From NCBI GenBank assembly GCA_015056325.1, contig SVGL01000002.1:62001-126000 (forward strand): a stretch of 64,000 nt of DNA. The letters are read 5' to 3'. The notes under the pieces were generated by a model, which saw nothing but the letters and a program-made list of their open reading frames with translations, ran no database searches and was not told where the DNA came from. How positions within the stretch are numbered: position 1 is the first letter of the stretch; each line of letters begins with the position of its first letter. Shown here in pieces: positions 35,979 through 45,943 of the stretch. The stretch comes from Clostridiales bacterium (GTDB lineage: Bacteria > Bacillota > Clostridia > Christensenellales > Aristaeellaceae). The position numbers and the translations under genes are program-made.

Positions 35979-38900
35979 TCGACCACCTCCTCAGCATAGC
36001 TGTACAACTCCACCTCTGCGCCGCAGTACCACTCCATGAGCATGATGATGTCTCGCATATCAGCAAGACTATCGCCATTCACATCACCATTGGCCAGATT
36101 CAGTTCAATTTCGCCACTGCAGAACCATTCCATCAGGTCAATGACGTCCAGCATATCAACCAGCGCATCTCCATTGGTATCGCCAACAACGCCTCGCTGG
36201 ACCGGTTCATCCTTTGTTGCTCCGCACTGCTGGCATGTGTATGTGATGACGCCCGCAGCGCTTGCAGTCGGTGCAGTACTGATCACGCCATCCGCCCAGA
36301 AATGGGGAGGCACCTGCTCCGTTTTGGTTGCACCACAAATAGTACAGATATAGGATTTCACGCCATCGGAGCTGCAGGTTTGCTCTGTCGTTTTGCTCCC
36401 CTGATCCCAAGCATGGGTGATGTCGATGATTTCCGTCTTGACTGCATCACAGTTCAGGCAATGATACTCCACCGCGCCTTCTGATGTGCAGGTGGGCGGC
36501 GTGCTGATGGTTCCCTTGTCCCAAGTGTGCACCCCTGTTGCCGGAACGATCTCCTGCGCCAAGGTTATCTCATTGCATACCGTGCAGTGCTTTCCCTCGG
36601 TCAGGCCGCTCGAGATGCAGGTAGGCTCCACCGCCGCATCCACCGTCTCATCATGTCCTGTCGCGGCAACAACCTCCTGCTCCGTCAGAACAGCAAGGCA
36701 TACGCCGCAATGCGAGCCTTCCGTCAGGCCAGCTTCTGTACATGCAGGTTCCACCGCAGCGTCAACAACAACCTCATGTCCCGTCGCCTTCACAAACTCC
36801 CGTTTGATATCGCCGCACACCGTACAGGAATAGTTCGTTTCGCCCGGTTCCTCGCAGGACGGAGCGGAAGTCACTGTCTCCGCGCCCCAGGCATGCTCGC
36901 CGCCCGCGGCGGTGCATCTCTTCACAAGATCAACAGTCACTTCGATTTCATGCCCATGATAGGTGTATACTGTAATCCTGCTCTGTCCAGATTCGAACCT
37001 CGCATTACCAACCAGGGTATCTCCGCCTTTTCCGCCATAGGTCAGAAGGAAGTCGGGAGACTCCGTAACGACCTTGCTGATCAGGGTGTACCTTCCCTCC
37101 GGCTCGCAATCCAGTTCAAGCAATACCGCATTTGCAGGCGGGTCCCAATCGCTTACGACGTTCACCGTGATATGATTGTCTTCCTTGACCGACACCGTCT
37201 GCGGATCACCCGGCGTGAAATAGCATCCCACAGCCTCCGCAAATGCTTCGATTGCCGGGTTCGTGCTTGAAATCAGCACCCACTGCGTTGTGAACAGATT
37301 GGGTTGATAGTATTCAGGAACAGACGACATGCGCACGAGCTCCAACGCGTGGCACCCATGCAATGCATTCAAGCCAATCGTTATCACGGTAGACGGGATC
37401 GTCATATTCTGCAAAGATGTACAGCCAAAGAAAGCCTGATATCCGATCTCCTCCAGACCTTCCGGCAGCACAATGGATTTCAGGGAGGTGCAATTCAAGA
37501 ACATATTTGTTTCCAGCCTTTTGATCCCTGGCGGAAACTGGATATGCTTCAGGCTGATGCAATCCTGTAAGGTTGGGATATCGGTCAGCTGCGAGCTTTC
37601 CGGATAGATCACGGTTTCAAGCGCCGGACTATCCCCCATGTATACGTTCGTCAAATCAGCCAGGTTGGCGGACATCACCAGGCGTTTGACATACTGCAGC
37701 CGCTCCAGGGCGCGCCTTGATACTTGGGTCACAGAATCAGGCATCTGATAGGTGGTCATTTTCAGCGACGGCGGGAAGCAAACCAGCGTCTTCATGTCTT
37801 TGGAATAAATCACGCCGTCCACAGCGGTATAGTAGGGGTTATTGCCTGCAACGACAACTTTCTCAAGACCGGCGGGATTCTCTCCCCATTCTTCAATTCC
37901 ATAGAAGGTCGACGGAACCCTGATTTCGACAAACGAAGAACTTCTCCGGATAACAGATACTTCTGCTGTTTCACAGCCTTCAGGGATGTTCAGCACTGTA
38001 TCCGTTCTACCCCTTGGATAACAACACAGCTTTTTTCCTCCGTCACTATACAAAATACCGTCAACCGAGGTGAAAGTCGTATTTTGCGGATCAACATCAA
38101 TCCACTGGAGGCGGTCTCCGCCCGCAAAAGTACTGAAGTCATTCATTGAAGACGGTAAATACAGGTGCGTGATGAGGGTATCATTAAGTGCATTCTGCCC
38201 GATCCCCTGCATCGTGGAAGGCAGCTGCAATTCACGCAGGGAGGAACAGCCGGCGAACGATTCCAGCTCCAGCTTTTCCACGCCCTCCATCAGCGTCACC
38301 TCTGCCAGTGCAGTGCATCCCATAAACGTGTATTGGCTCACAGTTTTCACACTGCCGGGAATGCTGATGGACGTCAGCCCGGTACATCCCAGGAATGCGC
38401 CGCGCATATCAGAGTAGAAAATCACATCGAAATAACCCGGCTCAATGGTTGTCAGCGTATTGGGCAATTTCACCGTCTTGATCGCTGTATTGCGGCAGAA
38501 GGCGTTGCTGCCCAGGCTGATCACCGGGAGACCATTGATATACTCCGGCACAACGACGTCGGCAGCATTCCCCAGATACTCGACGATTGTGATCCCGCCA
38601 TTTTCTTGCCGATAGGCAAAATCGTCTGCAATGCCGTCATATGGGTCAACCACTTCCGCCTCCTCATACAATGTGATGCTCAACCGATACCGCAAATTAG
38701 TGCTGTCCAGCGTGCCGATTTGCCATCCATCAATCGTATCTGCAGCAGCATACTGCCCCATCCAGGCCGCGACGATTGTCATCATCTTTGTCTGATTGAA
38801 TGCCTGATCTGTACCCGAATAGTAGATGATAATGTTTTTGATCTTTCCCGTTTCCACCAGCGCATTCATTTTCTGAATGAATTCCGCCTGATTGGCAAAT

Positions 38901-39841
38901 ACAATATCATTTTGAACCAGATATCGTGTATCCACACATTCCGGATAGGCGGCTGCATCCCACACATGATCGACAGACAGCACCTCATCCGTGACCAGGA
39001 AATATGCATGCTGCTCGCTGCCGCCAATCGGGTCATCCCATGTGCAGTCAACCTGATACCAGATGCCATCCAGCTTGACTATATTCCAGGCGTGGTTTTC
39101 ACCCCTGCTCGTTCCCACAACAAACAGGCATTCTATGCCCATTTCCTCCATGAGGATCTGATATGCCGTCGCATAGCTCTGACATACGCCGCTTCCGTAC
39201 AGCAGAACGCCATCGGGGAAATAGTTCGAATACGTCTCATCGTAGTCCGCATTGTTGATCAGGTAATCATGCATGAACAGCGCAACGGCATAGTCCGTTT
39301 CAGCGCCGCTCGCTTTGCAGAGCGAGACAATTTCCGCCACCTTGCTAGCCAGCGCGTCTTCATTGCTGTTTTCAGCATTCACCGTCATGTAGAAGGTACT
39401 CTGCACTTCCAGGGCGCCCTCATACTGATCCCGGATATTGACCAGCACAATGTATTTACCGGCATCTGCCGGCGTTGCAGCATAGGTCAGCGCCGATGAT
39501 CCCAGCGCCTCGGCATAGGAATAGTAAGTATCCACAGCACCATCCGGCGCCTGGTACAGCAGCATGTAATCAAATGTATAGGACTCCGCTGCAGCGCCCT
39601 CCAGGTGCAGCGTCCATACCGTTTCCTCGCCTACGCGCAGCATCGTATGATCGCAGGTGATATATGCTGCTGTGATCGCCGTCACACTGTCCGTCGCCGC
39701 TGCATTTCGCGGCACGGAAATCAAGCGCATGCCTTCATTGTAGACACGCGTTCCTTCCGCTGCGACACACTGCGGCAACACGAATAAACAAAGGAACAGG
39801 ATACCTGTAATCCACTTGCAAATTTTCCACATACTGCTCAT
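35975..39841 (-). CDS. Secreted transglutaminase-like / BspA-LRR / CxxC-repeat / dockerin-like protein
   Basis: YGSGVCQSYATAYQILMEEMGIECLFVVGTSRGENHAWNIVKLDGIWYQVDCTWDD; LRR repeats; GDTNGDALVDMLDVIDLMEWFC...GDVNGDSLADMRDIIMLMEWYC. Confidence 0.83.
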   Translation of the reverse strand: MSSMWKICKWITGILFLCLFVLPQCVAAEGTRVYNEGMRLISVPRNAAATDSVTAITAAYITCDHTMLRVGEETVWTLHLEGAAAESYTFDYMLLYQAPDGAVDTYYSYAEALGSSALTYAATPADAGKYIVLVNIRDQYEGALEVQSTFYMTVNAENSNEDALASKVAEIVSLCKASGAETDYAVALFMHDYLINNADYDETYSNYFPDGVLLYGSGVCQSYATAYQILMEEMGIECLFVVGTSRGENHAWNIVKLDGIWYQVDCTWDDPIGGSEQHAYFLVTDEVLSVDHVWDAAAYPECVDTRYLVQNDIVFANQAEFIQKMNALVETGKIKNIIIYYSGTDQAFNQTKMMTIVAAWMGQYAAADTIDGWQIGTLDSTNLRYRLSITLYEEAEVVDPYDGIADDFAYRQENGGITIVEYLGNAADVVVPEYINGLPVISLGSNAFCRNTAIKTVKLPNTLTTIEPGYFDVIFYSDMRGAFLGCTGLTSISIPGSVKTVSQYTFMGCTALAEVTLMEGVEKLELESFAGCSSLRELQLPSTMQGIGQNALNDTLITHLYLPSSMNDFSTFAGGDRLQWIDVDPQNTTFTSVDGILYSDGGKKLCCYPRGRTDTVLNIPEGCETAEVSVIRRSSSFVEIRVPSTFYGIEEWGENPAGLEKVVVAGNNPYYTAVDGVIYSKDMKTLVCFPPSLKMTTYQMPDSVTQVSRRALERLQYVKRLVMSANLADLTNVYMGDSPALETVIYPESSQLTDIPTLQDCISLKHIQFPPGIKRLETNMFLNCTSLKSIVLPEGLEEIGYQAFFGCTSLQNMTIPSTVITIGLNALHGCHALELVRMSSVPEYYQPNLFTTQWVLISSTNPAIEAFAEAVGCYFTPGDPQTVSVKEDNHITVNVVSDWDPPANAVLLELDCEPEGRYTLISKVVTESPDFLLTYGGKGGDTLVGNARFESGQSRITVYTYHGHEIEVTVDLVKRCTAAGGEHAWGAETVTSAPSCEEPGETNYSCTVCGDIKREFVKATGHEVVVDAAVEPACTEAGLTEGSHCGVCLAVLTEQEVVAATGHDETVDAAVEPTCISSGLTEGKHCTVCNEITLAQEIVPATGVHTWDKGTISTPPTCTSEGAVEYHCLNCDAVKTEIIDITHAWDQGSKTTEQTCSSDGVKSYICTICGATKTEQVPPHFWADGVISTAPTASAAGVITYTCQQCGATKDEPVQRGVVGDTNGDALVDMLDVIDLMEWFCSGEIELNLANGDVNGDSLADMRDIIMLMEWYCGAEVELYSYAEEVVE

Positions 39842-40137
39842 CTTCCCTTTACTCCTGATTCTCTTTACATTCGCCTGAAAATAGCAGTTTTTCTATTCTC
39901 TTGATACCATACAATCCAGCATTTGTCAATGCACCGCGTCTTCTGCTTCTGCGGTAACTTTGAAATTTTCTCAACGAACAAGGTCCGAGAAGCACCCAGT
40001 CAGCTGCTGCCCAGCGCTCTTCGGGAACTCCCCGGTCCGTATCCGGGGCCGCCTGCAGCACACTTGCACAAATCTCCTAAATATGCTATAATAATCTATC
40101 ACCCGTTGGCAAATCATTTTGTATGGAGGTCTCTTGT

Positions 40138-40584
40138 ATGTATAATTACAGCTATTCCTACGGCTATGCTCCCGCCATTTCCGCCGGCGCGCTTGTCGCG
40201 GTCGGCTTTGGCCTCATCGCTGTGGCGGTGCTGATGTTCATTGCCTGGTGCCGTATCCTCGCCAAGGCCAACCGCAACTGGTGGGGTATGTTCATCCCCT
40301 TCTACGGCTCCTACCTGCAGTATGAAGTTGCAGGCGTCCCCGGCTTCTTCTGGACCAGCCTGATCTGCTCCATCGTCTCCACCGTGATAACCGGCATCAT
40401 CCCCGAGATCGGCGGTTTCCTCACCGTTGCGACTGCCATTCTGTCCATCGTGCTCTACATCATCCATTGTGTCAAGCTGTCCAAGGCCTTTGGTCACGGC
40501 GGCGGCTTTGCCGTTGGCCTGATCTTCCTCAACCCCCTCTTCATCATGATCCTGGGCTTCGGCCGCTCCACCTACGAGGGCTGA
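40138..40584 (+). CDS. DUF5684-like small polytopic membrane protein
   Basis: Multiple TM; WWGMFIPFYGSYLQYEVAG, VKLSKAFGHGGGFAVGLIFLNPLFIMILGF. Confidence 0.75.
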   Translation: MYNYSYSYGYAPAISAGALVAVGFGLIAVAVLMFIAWCRILAKANRNWWGMFIPFYGSYLQYEVAGVPGFFWTSLICSIVSTVITGIIPEIGGFLTVATAILSIVLYIIHCVKLSKAFGHGGGFAVGLIFLNPLFIMILGFGRSTYEG

Positions 40585-40637
40585 TTCTCCGGAAAAACGA
40601 ACGTCGCCAACGGACCGATTCGTTCTTGATGTTTGAA

Positions 40638-40675
40638 AGGCTCTCCGGCATTTGCCGGAGAGCCTTCCTTTTTCC
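40638..40675. terminator. Terminator between convergent genes
   Basis: CTCTCCGGCatttGCCGGAGAG followed by CCTTCCTTTTT. Confidence 0.8.
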
Positions 40676-40677
40676 CT

Positions 40678-41628
40678 TTACAGCACCTTGATCAGCTCGT
40701 CACGTACAGCGTCCCAGCGGGCGTCAGCGATGCCGAAGTCCATCTCCCGATAGCTCCATACGGAACGGGCGATGCCGTACTTTTCAAACACCTTGTTGAT
40801 CACCCTGAACCACTTCACCGCGTCCTCGGGGGCGACGATATCGATCACGCCGTATTCGCCGCAGTACAGGCCCATGCCGTACTTGGCTGCGGTCTCCAGC
40901 GCGGGAGCGAAGAGCTTCTCGAAGGTCTCCTCGGTCACACCGCTCTCGTCAAAGGCCACGCGGGCATTGCGATCCAGAAAATCCACCCAGTAGGCGCCCT
41001 GATGGGTGTACTCAACGGGGTCGTAGCAATGGAAGTTGTACAGCACCTTTGCGTCGGCAGGGGCCGCCAGATCCTTCACGGCAGGGGCGCTGTTGTTATG
41101 GTAGCTGCCCACGAGAATGTAGGTATCCGGCGCAATCACGCGGATGCGGCGGATGCACTCGGCCACGATGCGGTTCCACTCGCCGATGTAGCTGGCGTCG
41201 GTCACCTCATTCAGCAGCTCGAAGACCAGGCGGTCATGCATGTGACCGTAGCGGCGGGCGATCTCCTCCCACAGGCGGTAGAAGCGCTCCTGGTACTTCT
41301 CGCTCTCGAAGAAGCCGGTCTCGTGATGACCCGGGTCAAAGGAGAAGCCAGCGGTCTTGTGCAGGTCGAAGACGGTCTTGAGGCCGTGCTTCTCACACAG
41401 CTCCAGGGCCCAGTCGATGCGCGCCCAGCCGGGAGCGTCATAGCCGCCCTTGTCGTCCTCCAGGACATTGAAGTCCACCGGGATGCGGACATGATCCAGC
41501 CCCCAGGAGGCGATGATCGCGAAGTCCTCTTCCTTGATGAAATTGTTCAGGCGATCCGCACTGTAATCGCACTGGCTCAGCCAGCCGCCCAGGTTCACGC
41601 CGCGATAAATGCCCAGGTTCTTCTTCAT
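40678..41628 (-). CDS. Glycoside hydrolase family 5-like endoglucanase/glucanase (no signal peptide)
   Basis: RGVNLGGWLSQ, WGLDHVRIPVDFNVLE, VFELLNEVTD, YCGEYGV; start at MKKNLG. Confidence 0.87.
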   Translation of the reverse strand: MKKNLGIYRGVNLGGWLSQCDYSADRLNNFIKEEDFAIIASWGLDHVRIPVDFNVLEDDKGGYDAPGWARIDWALELCEKHGLKTVFDLHKTAGFSFDPGHHETGFFESEKYQERFYRLWEEIARRYGHMHDRLVFELLNEVTDASYIGEWNRIVAECIRRIRVIAPDTYILVGSYHNNSAPAVKDLAAPADAKVLYNFHCYDPVEYTHQGAYWVDFLDRNARVAFDESGVTEETFEKLFAPALETAAKYGMGLYCGEYGVIDIVAPEDAVKWFRVINKVFEKYGIARSVWSYREMDFGIADARWDAVRDELIKVL

Positions 41629-41839
41629 ATTGTGCTCCTCATACCCGCCGCGCGGGTTTTTTCTTATTATACCATAGCGATGTGCCGCTGACAATCCGTC
41701 AGGAAAGATAACGGTCGATATATTCCAGCAGAAACAAGGCGCCTTATGGACAATATCGAGCAGGCAGTCCATCACCTGACAGTCCGGCAAATTCAGTGCT
41801 ACAATATCTCCAGCACAAAGGCGAAAAAGGAGCATCGGT

Positions 41840-42190
41840 ATGGCAGACTATCTCCCCATCAGCGATTATCCTGAATCCTACAAGCAGCTCCGCGTGGATC
41901 CGGACAAGCCCCAGGATCAGCTGCGCAAGCTCGACCAGATTGCCCTGGAGCACTTCGACGGCTACATCCCCATGACGCTGCATCACGTCTACTACATCGG
42001 CGATGACAAGGAGCTGGCCGATTCCCTCGTGGATGAGATGACCAGTATCGAGGCGCGTCTGCTCCTGGAGATGATCCAGCAGGACAATATACGCAAGGTC
42101 GGCAAGGATGTGTTCTCCAAAGTGCACAAGATGGAGAGCGTCCTCGCCCGCCGCATCGGGGAAAAGCAGGCCCGCAAAAACCAGCAATAA
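41840..42190 (+). CDS. Conserved hypothetical protein
   Basis: 116-aa ORF with RBS-like AAAAGGAG upstream. Confidence 0.6.
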   Translation: MADYLPISDYPESYKQLRVDPDKPQDQLRKLDQIALEHFDGYIPMTLHHVYYIGDDKELADSLVDEMTSIEARLLLEMIQQDNIRKVGKDVFSKVHKMESVLARRIGEKQARKNQQ

Positions 42191-42205
42191 CCCCATCATA
42201 CATCA

Positions 42206-42240
42206 AGGGAGACCGGCACGCATCGCCAGTCTCCCTTTGG
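42206..42240. terminator. Bidirectional terminator between convergent genes
   Basis: AAGGGAGACCGGC...GCCAGTCTCCCTTT. Confidence 0.7.
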
Positions 42241-42242
42241 GT

Positions 42243-43160
42243 TTATTCATACATGCGGCCCGCCAGGTGTGCGTCGATGTAAGCAAGCAGCGGCTTGCGG
42301 CGCACCTCGTCCCCATGCTTGCGGTACCAGCGGAGGGATTCCTTCAGCCCCTGCGCAAGAGGGATGAACTCCCCCATCAGCCCGCACTGGGCCGACACAT
42401 CCAGCGCGTACTCGTAGTTGTAGAAGGGGAAGTACTGCCGCTGCTCCACATCGGGAGACACGGACACGAAGGCCGGGTCCTTGCCGCAGGCGGCATAACA
42501 GGCAGCTACCCAGTCGCGGACGGTGATGCAATCCGGGTTGCCCGCGTTGAAGATGCGCTGCGCAGGCCGCTTCTCCAGCAGAATCTCCGCCAAGCGGCAC
42601 AGATCCTCCACATGGAGGAAGTGCAGCTTCGTCGCCCCTTCCCCCGGCAGATAAAAGGCCCTGTCCGCCAGTGCGCAGTCAAACACGAAGGCCTCGCGGT
42701 AGACATTGTTCCCTGGGCCGTAGAGGTAGGGCGGTCGCAGGATGTACGCACTGCTGTCCCGGGCATGGAGAGCCTGCTCGGCGGCGATCTTGTCCGTGCC
42801 GTAGCGGCCCCAGTGGATGTTCGGGCCGACGGCGGCGTCCTCCCGGAAAGGCTGCTGCTCCGTCTCCGGGTACACCGCGCTGGAGCTGATGAGGATGTAC
42901 TGCCCATATCGGCCCAGGGCATCCAGCAGCGCATTGACGTCATCGGCGGTGTAAGCGGTCACGTCCAGCACCGCGTCGAAATGGCGGTGACGCAGCACCT
43001 CTCCCAGGGCATGCCTGTCCGCCTGGATCAGCTCTACACCCTCCGATTGCTGCCGCGTGCCCCGGTTGATGACGCTCACCTGCCAGCCGCGATGCCGGAA
43101 ATACTCCGCCGCATACCGGCTGACAAACACCGTACCGCCGGTCACAAGCATGGTTTTCAT
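42243..43160 (-). CDS. NAD-dependent epimerase/dehydratase (extended SDR)
   Basis: MLVTGGTVFVSRYAAEYF, ISSSAVY, LRPPYLYGPGNNVYREAFVFD. Confidence 0.87.
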   Translation of the reverse strand: MKTMLVTGGTVFVSRYAAEYFRHRGWQVSVINRGTRQQSEGVELIQADRHALGEVLRHRHFDAVLDVTAYTADDVNALLDALGRYGQYILISSSAVYPETEQQPFREDAAVGPNIHWGRYGTDKIAAEQALHARDSSAYILRPPYLYGPGNNVYREAFVFDCALADRAFYLPGEGATKLHFLHVEDLCRLAEILLEKRPAQRIFNAGNPDCITVRDWVAACYAACGKDPAFVSVSPDVEQRQYFPFYNYEYALDVSAQCGLMGEFIPLAQGLKESLRWYRKHGDEVRRKPLLAYIDAHLAGRMYE

Positions 43161-43292
43161 CGCACATCCCTCCTTCGTGTGATTATAGCACACCGCCGCG
43201 CAGAACACAAGAAAGACAGCCCTTACCTTGACACCGCCGCCGTCCTCCGCGATAATGTTCGTATGCAATCTGTATGATCGGGGGATTTTCCC

Positions 43293-44162
43293 ATGCAAAC
43301 CCGCGCAAGGCTCTCCATCATCGCCTCCATGGCAATTTTCGGCACCATCGGACTGTTCGTCCGGGCCATCAGCGTGACCTCTGCCGAGCTGGCGCTGTAC
43401 CGGGCCGTCATCGCTGCCGTGATGCTGACGGGCTACTTCCTCATCAGCCGCACCAGCCTCCGCCTGGGCGAGATCCGCAAGGAGCTGCCGTTGCTGCTCC
43501 TTTCCGGCGCGGCGATGGGCTTCAACTGGATCCTCCTCTTTGAGGCGTACAAATACACCACCGTGTCCGTCGCGACGCTGAGCTACTACTTCGCGCCGGT
43601 CATCGTGACGGTGGCCTGTCCCCTCCTCTTCAAGGAGAAGATGGGCCCCATGCAGTGGCTGTGCTTCGCCATGTCCACACTGGGTCTGGTGCTGATTACC
43701 GGTCTGGGCGACCTGAGCGCCGGCTCCAGCCATCTGATCGGCATTGCCTTCGGCCTGGGCGCGGCGGTGCTCTACGCCAGCGTGATGCTGCTGAACAAGC
43801 GAATCAAGGGCGTGACCGGATTGCAGCGGACGTACCTGCAGTTCCTGGCGGCCATCGCGGTGCTGCTGCCCTATGTGCTGGTGACCTCCGGCTTCACCCT
43901 GCACACGCTGGACGGCCTGGGCTGGGTCATGCTGCTGATCGTGGGCGCCGTGCACACCTGCCTGGCCTACTGCCTGTACTTCCCCAGCCTCAAGGCGCTG
44001 CCCGGCCAGGAGACCGCCATCCTCTCCTACATCGACCCGCTGCTGGCCTGCCTGCTCTCCGTCACCCTGCTGGGTGAAAGCATGTCCCCGGTGCAGCTCA
44101 TCGGCGGCGCGCTGATCCTGGGCTTCACGCTGCTCAACGAGCTGCATCCCCGCCGCAAGTAA
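43293..44162 (+). CDS. EamA/DMT family transporter
   Basis: Ten hydrophobic segments, ELALYRAVIAAVML, Y-K-Y-T-x-S-V-A-T-L. Confidence 0.87.
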   Translation: MQTRARLSIIASMAIFGTIGLFVRAISVTSAELALYRAVIAAVMLTGYFLISRTSLRLGEIRKELPLLLLSGAAMGFNWILLFEAYKYTTVSVATLSYYFAPVIVTVACPLLFKEKMGPMQWLCFAMSTLGLVLITGLGDLSAGSSHLIGIAFGLGAAVLYASVMLLNKRIKGVTGLQRTYLQFLAAIAVLLPYVLVTSGFTLHTLDGLGWVMLLIVGAVHTCLAYCLYFPSLKALPGQETAILSYIDPLLACLLSVTLLGESMSPVQLIGGALILGFTLLNELHPRRK

Positions 44163-44172
44163 AGGAGGCCCC

Positions 44173-44685
44173 ATGTCCCACTACGTTTTCCGCCCGGCGG
44201 AGGAGCATGAAGTCTCCGCCGTGTTCGACCTCATCATGGCCCGCGTGCACTGGATGGACGAGGTTGGCATCCGCCAATGGAACGTCACCGATTACGCCGG
44301 CTGCTACCCTCCCGCTCACTACGAGGCAGCCCGCCAAAGGGGCGATCTGTTCGTCCTCACTGACGATGACGGCATCGTCGCCTGCGCGGTGCTCCGCCGG
44401 GATGACGAGCGCTGGCCCGACGCCATGCAGGCCGCCGAGCCCGCCTTCTACCTGCACCACCTGGCCACTCGGGTGGGCGCGAAGGGCGCGGGCCGCATCT
44501 TCCTGCAGATGGCGGAAGAATACGCCGTCCGCCAGGGCAAAACCCGCTTCCGCCTGGATTCCGCCGATGACAACACATTCCTCGAAGACTACTACACCGC
44601 GCAGGGCTATATCCCCGTGGGAAATTGCGTGGACGGGCTGTATTCCGGCATTTTGCGGGAGAAAGTGCTGATTCAAGGAGAATGA
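44173..44685 (+). CDS. GNAT family N-acetyltransferase
   Basis: LATRVGAKGAGRIFLQMAEEYA, RLDSADDNTFLEDYYTAQGY. Confidence 0.8.
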   Translation: MSHYVFRPAEEHEVSAVFDLIMARVHWMDEVGIRQWNVTDYAGCYPPAHYEAARQRGDLFVLTDDDGIVACAVLRRDDERWPDAMQAAEPAFYLHHLATRVGAKGAGRIFLQMAEEYAVRQGKTRFRLDSADDNTFLEDYYTAQGYIPVGNCVDGLYSGILREKVLIQGE

Positions 44686-44686
44686 T

Positions 44687-45475
44687 ATGAGCAAACGAAT
44701 TGACATCGTCAGCGGATTTTATGCCAGCATCGACGAGGACAGCCGCCTTCACCGCAGCCGCCACGGCCAGCTGGAGCAGCTGACCACGCTGCACTATATC
44801 CAGCGCCACGCCGCGCCAGGCAGCCGCATCCTCGAAGTCGGCGCTGGTACAGGGCGTTATTCCATCGCCTTAGCAAAAGCTGGCCATTCCGTCACCGCCG
44901 TGGAGCTGGCGGACAGCAACCTGGCCGTCCTCCGGCAGAACAGCGCTGGCCTGGACAATCTGAAATCCTACCTGGGGGACGCGCTGGACCTGAGCCGCTT
45001 CTGCAATGATTCCTTTGATGTGACGCTGCTGCTGGGCCCCATGTATCATCTCTACACCCCGGAGGACGTCCACCGCGCCCTGGATGAAGCCATCCGCGTC
45101 ACCCGCCGGGGCGGCGTGATCCTGACCGCCTTCCTGTCCGTGCATGCGATCCTCTTCAACAACTATCTGAACGGTCATCTGCTGGCCGGACTTGCGGAAA
45201 ACTTTGACGAAGAAGGCCTTGTCCGCCACTTTGAGGAGCAACTCTTCACCGGCTACGACATCGCCGAATTCGAGGCCCTGTTCGCCGGGAAACCCGTCAG
45301 CCACCTGTGCACCGCCGCGGCGGACAGCATCCTGGAGCTGGCCGAGGATCGCAGCGACTTCGCCATGTCCGACGAGGAATTTGCCACCTTTGCCGACCAT
45401 CATCTGACCATCTGCGAGAAGCGGGAGCTGCTGGGCTGCTCCAGCCATCTGCTCCACATCTGCCGGAAGGAGTGA
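44687..45475 (+). CDS. Class I SAM-dependent methyltransferase, paralogue of 15671-16459
   Basis: ILEVGAGTGRYSIALAKAGHSVTAVEL, LLLGPMYHLYT. Confidence 0.88.
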   Translation: MSKRIDIVSGFYASIDEDSRLHRSRHGQLEQLTTLHYIQRHAAPGSRILEVGAGTGRYSIALAKAGHSVTAVELADSNLAVLRQNSAGLDNLKSYLGDALDLSRFCNDSFDVTLLLGPMYHLYTPEDVHRALDEAIRVTRRGGVILTAFLSVHAILFNNYLNGHLLAGLAENFDEEGLVRHFEEQLFTGYDIAEFEALFAGKPVSHLCTAAADSILELAEDRSDFAMSDEEFATFADHHLTICEKRELLGCSSHLLHICRKE

Positions 45476-45478
45476 ACC

Positions 45479-45943
45479 ATGATGCCCATCCGCCCCGCCA
45501 CCGCTGCCGACCTCGCCCGCATCGCGGAAATTGAGGTGTTCAACTACCGGCTCAATTTCTACCCCATCTTCCGCAGCGACGAGTTCTACTTTGACGAAAT
45601 GACCGTGCCGAAGCTGATGCCGCTGCGCGCTGCCTTCATCCCCGATATCCTCGTCTATGACGACGGCGTGGTGAAGGGCTTTCTGCACTACGGCGGCGAT
45701 GAAGTCCGCAGGCTGTATGTCGAGCCTGTGCTTCAGGGGCAGGGCATCGGCGCCGCGCTGCTGGAATACGCCATCCGCGAGAAGCATGTGAAGCGCCTTT
45801 GGGCGCTGGAGAAGAACCCGCGGGCGATCGCGTTTTATGCAAGGCACGGATTCCGCGTGACGGACGAGCGCAGGCTGGAGGAGGGCACGGAGGAGTACCT
45901 CGTGCGGCTGGTAAGGAGGGAAAATGATGCAGATTACGACTGA
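45479..45943 (+). CDS. GNAT family N-acetyltransferase
   Basis: VRRLYVEPVLQGQGIGAALLEYAI, AIAFYARHGFR. Confidence 0.87.
   Translation: MMPIRPATAADLARIAEIEVFNYRLNFYPIFRSDEFYFDEMTVPKLMPLRAAFIPDILVYDDGVVKGFLHYGGDEVRRLYVEPVLQGQGIGAALLEYAIREKHVKRLWALEKNPRAIAFYARHGFRVTDERRLEEGTEEYLVRLVRRENDADYD

Noticed and set aside
42243-44174. 643-aa minus-strand ORF covering both the epimerase and the EamA gene region
   Set aside because: Only the part from 43160 downward is the epimerase (MKTMLVTGGT); the upstream extension is antisense to the EamA transporter gene.
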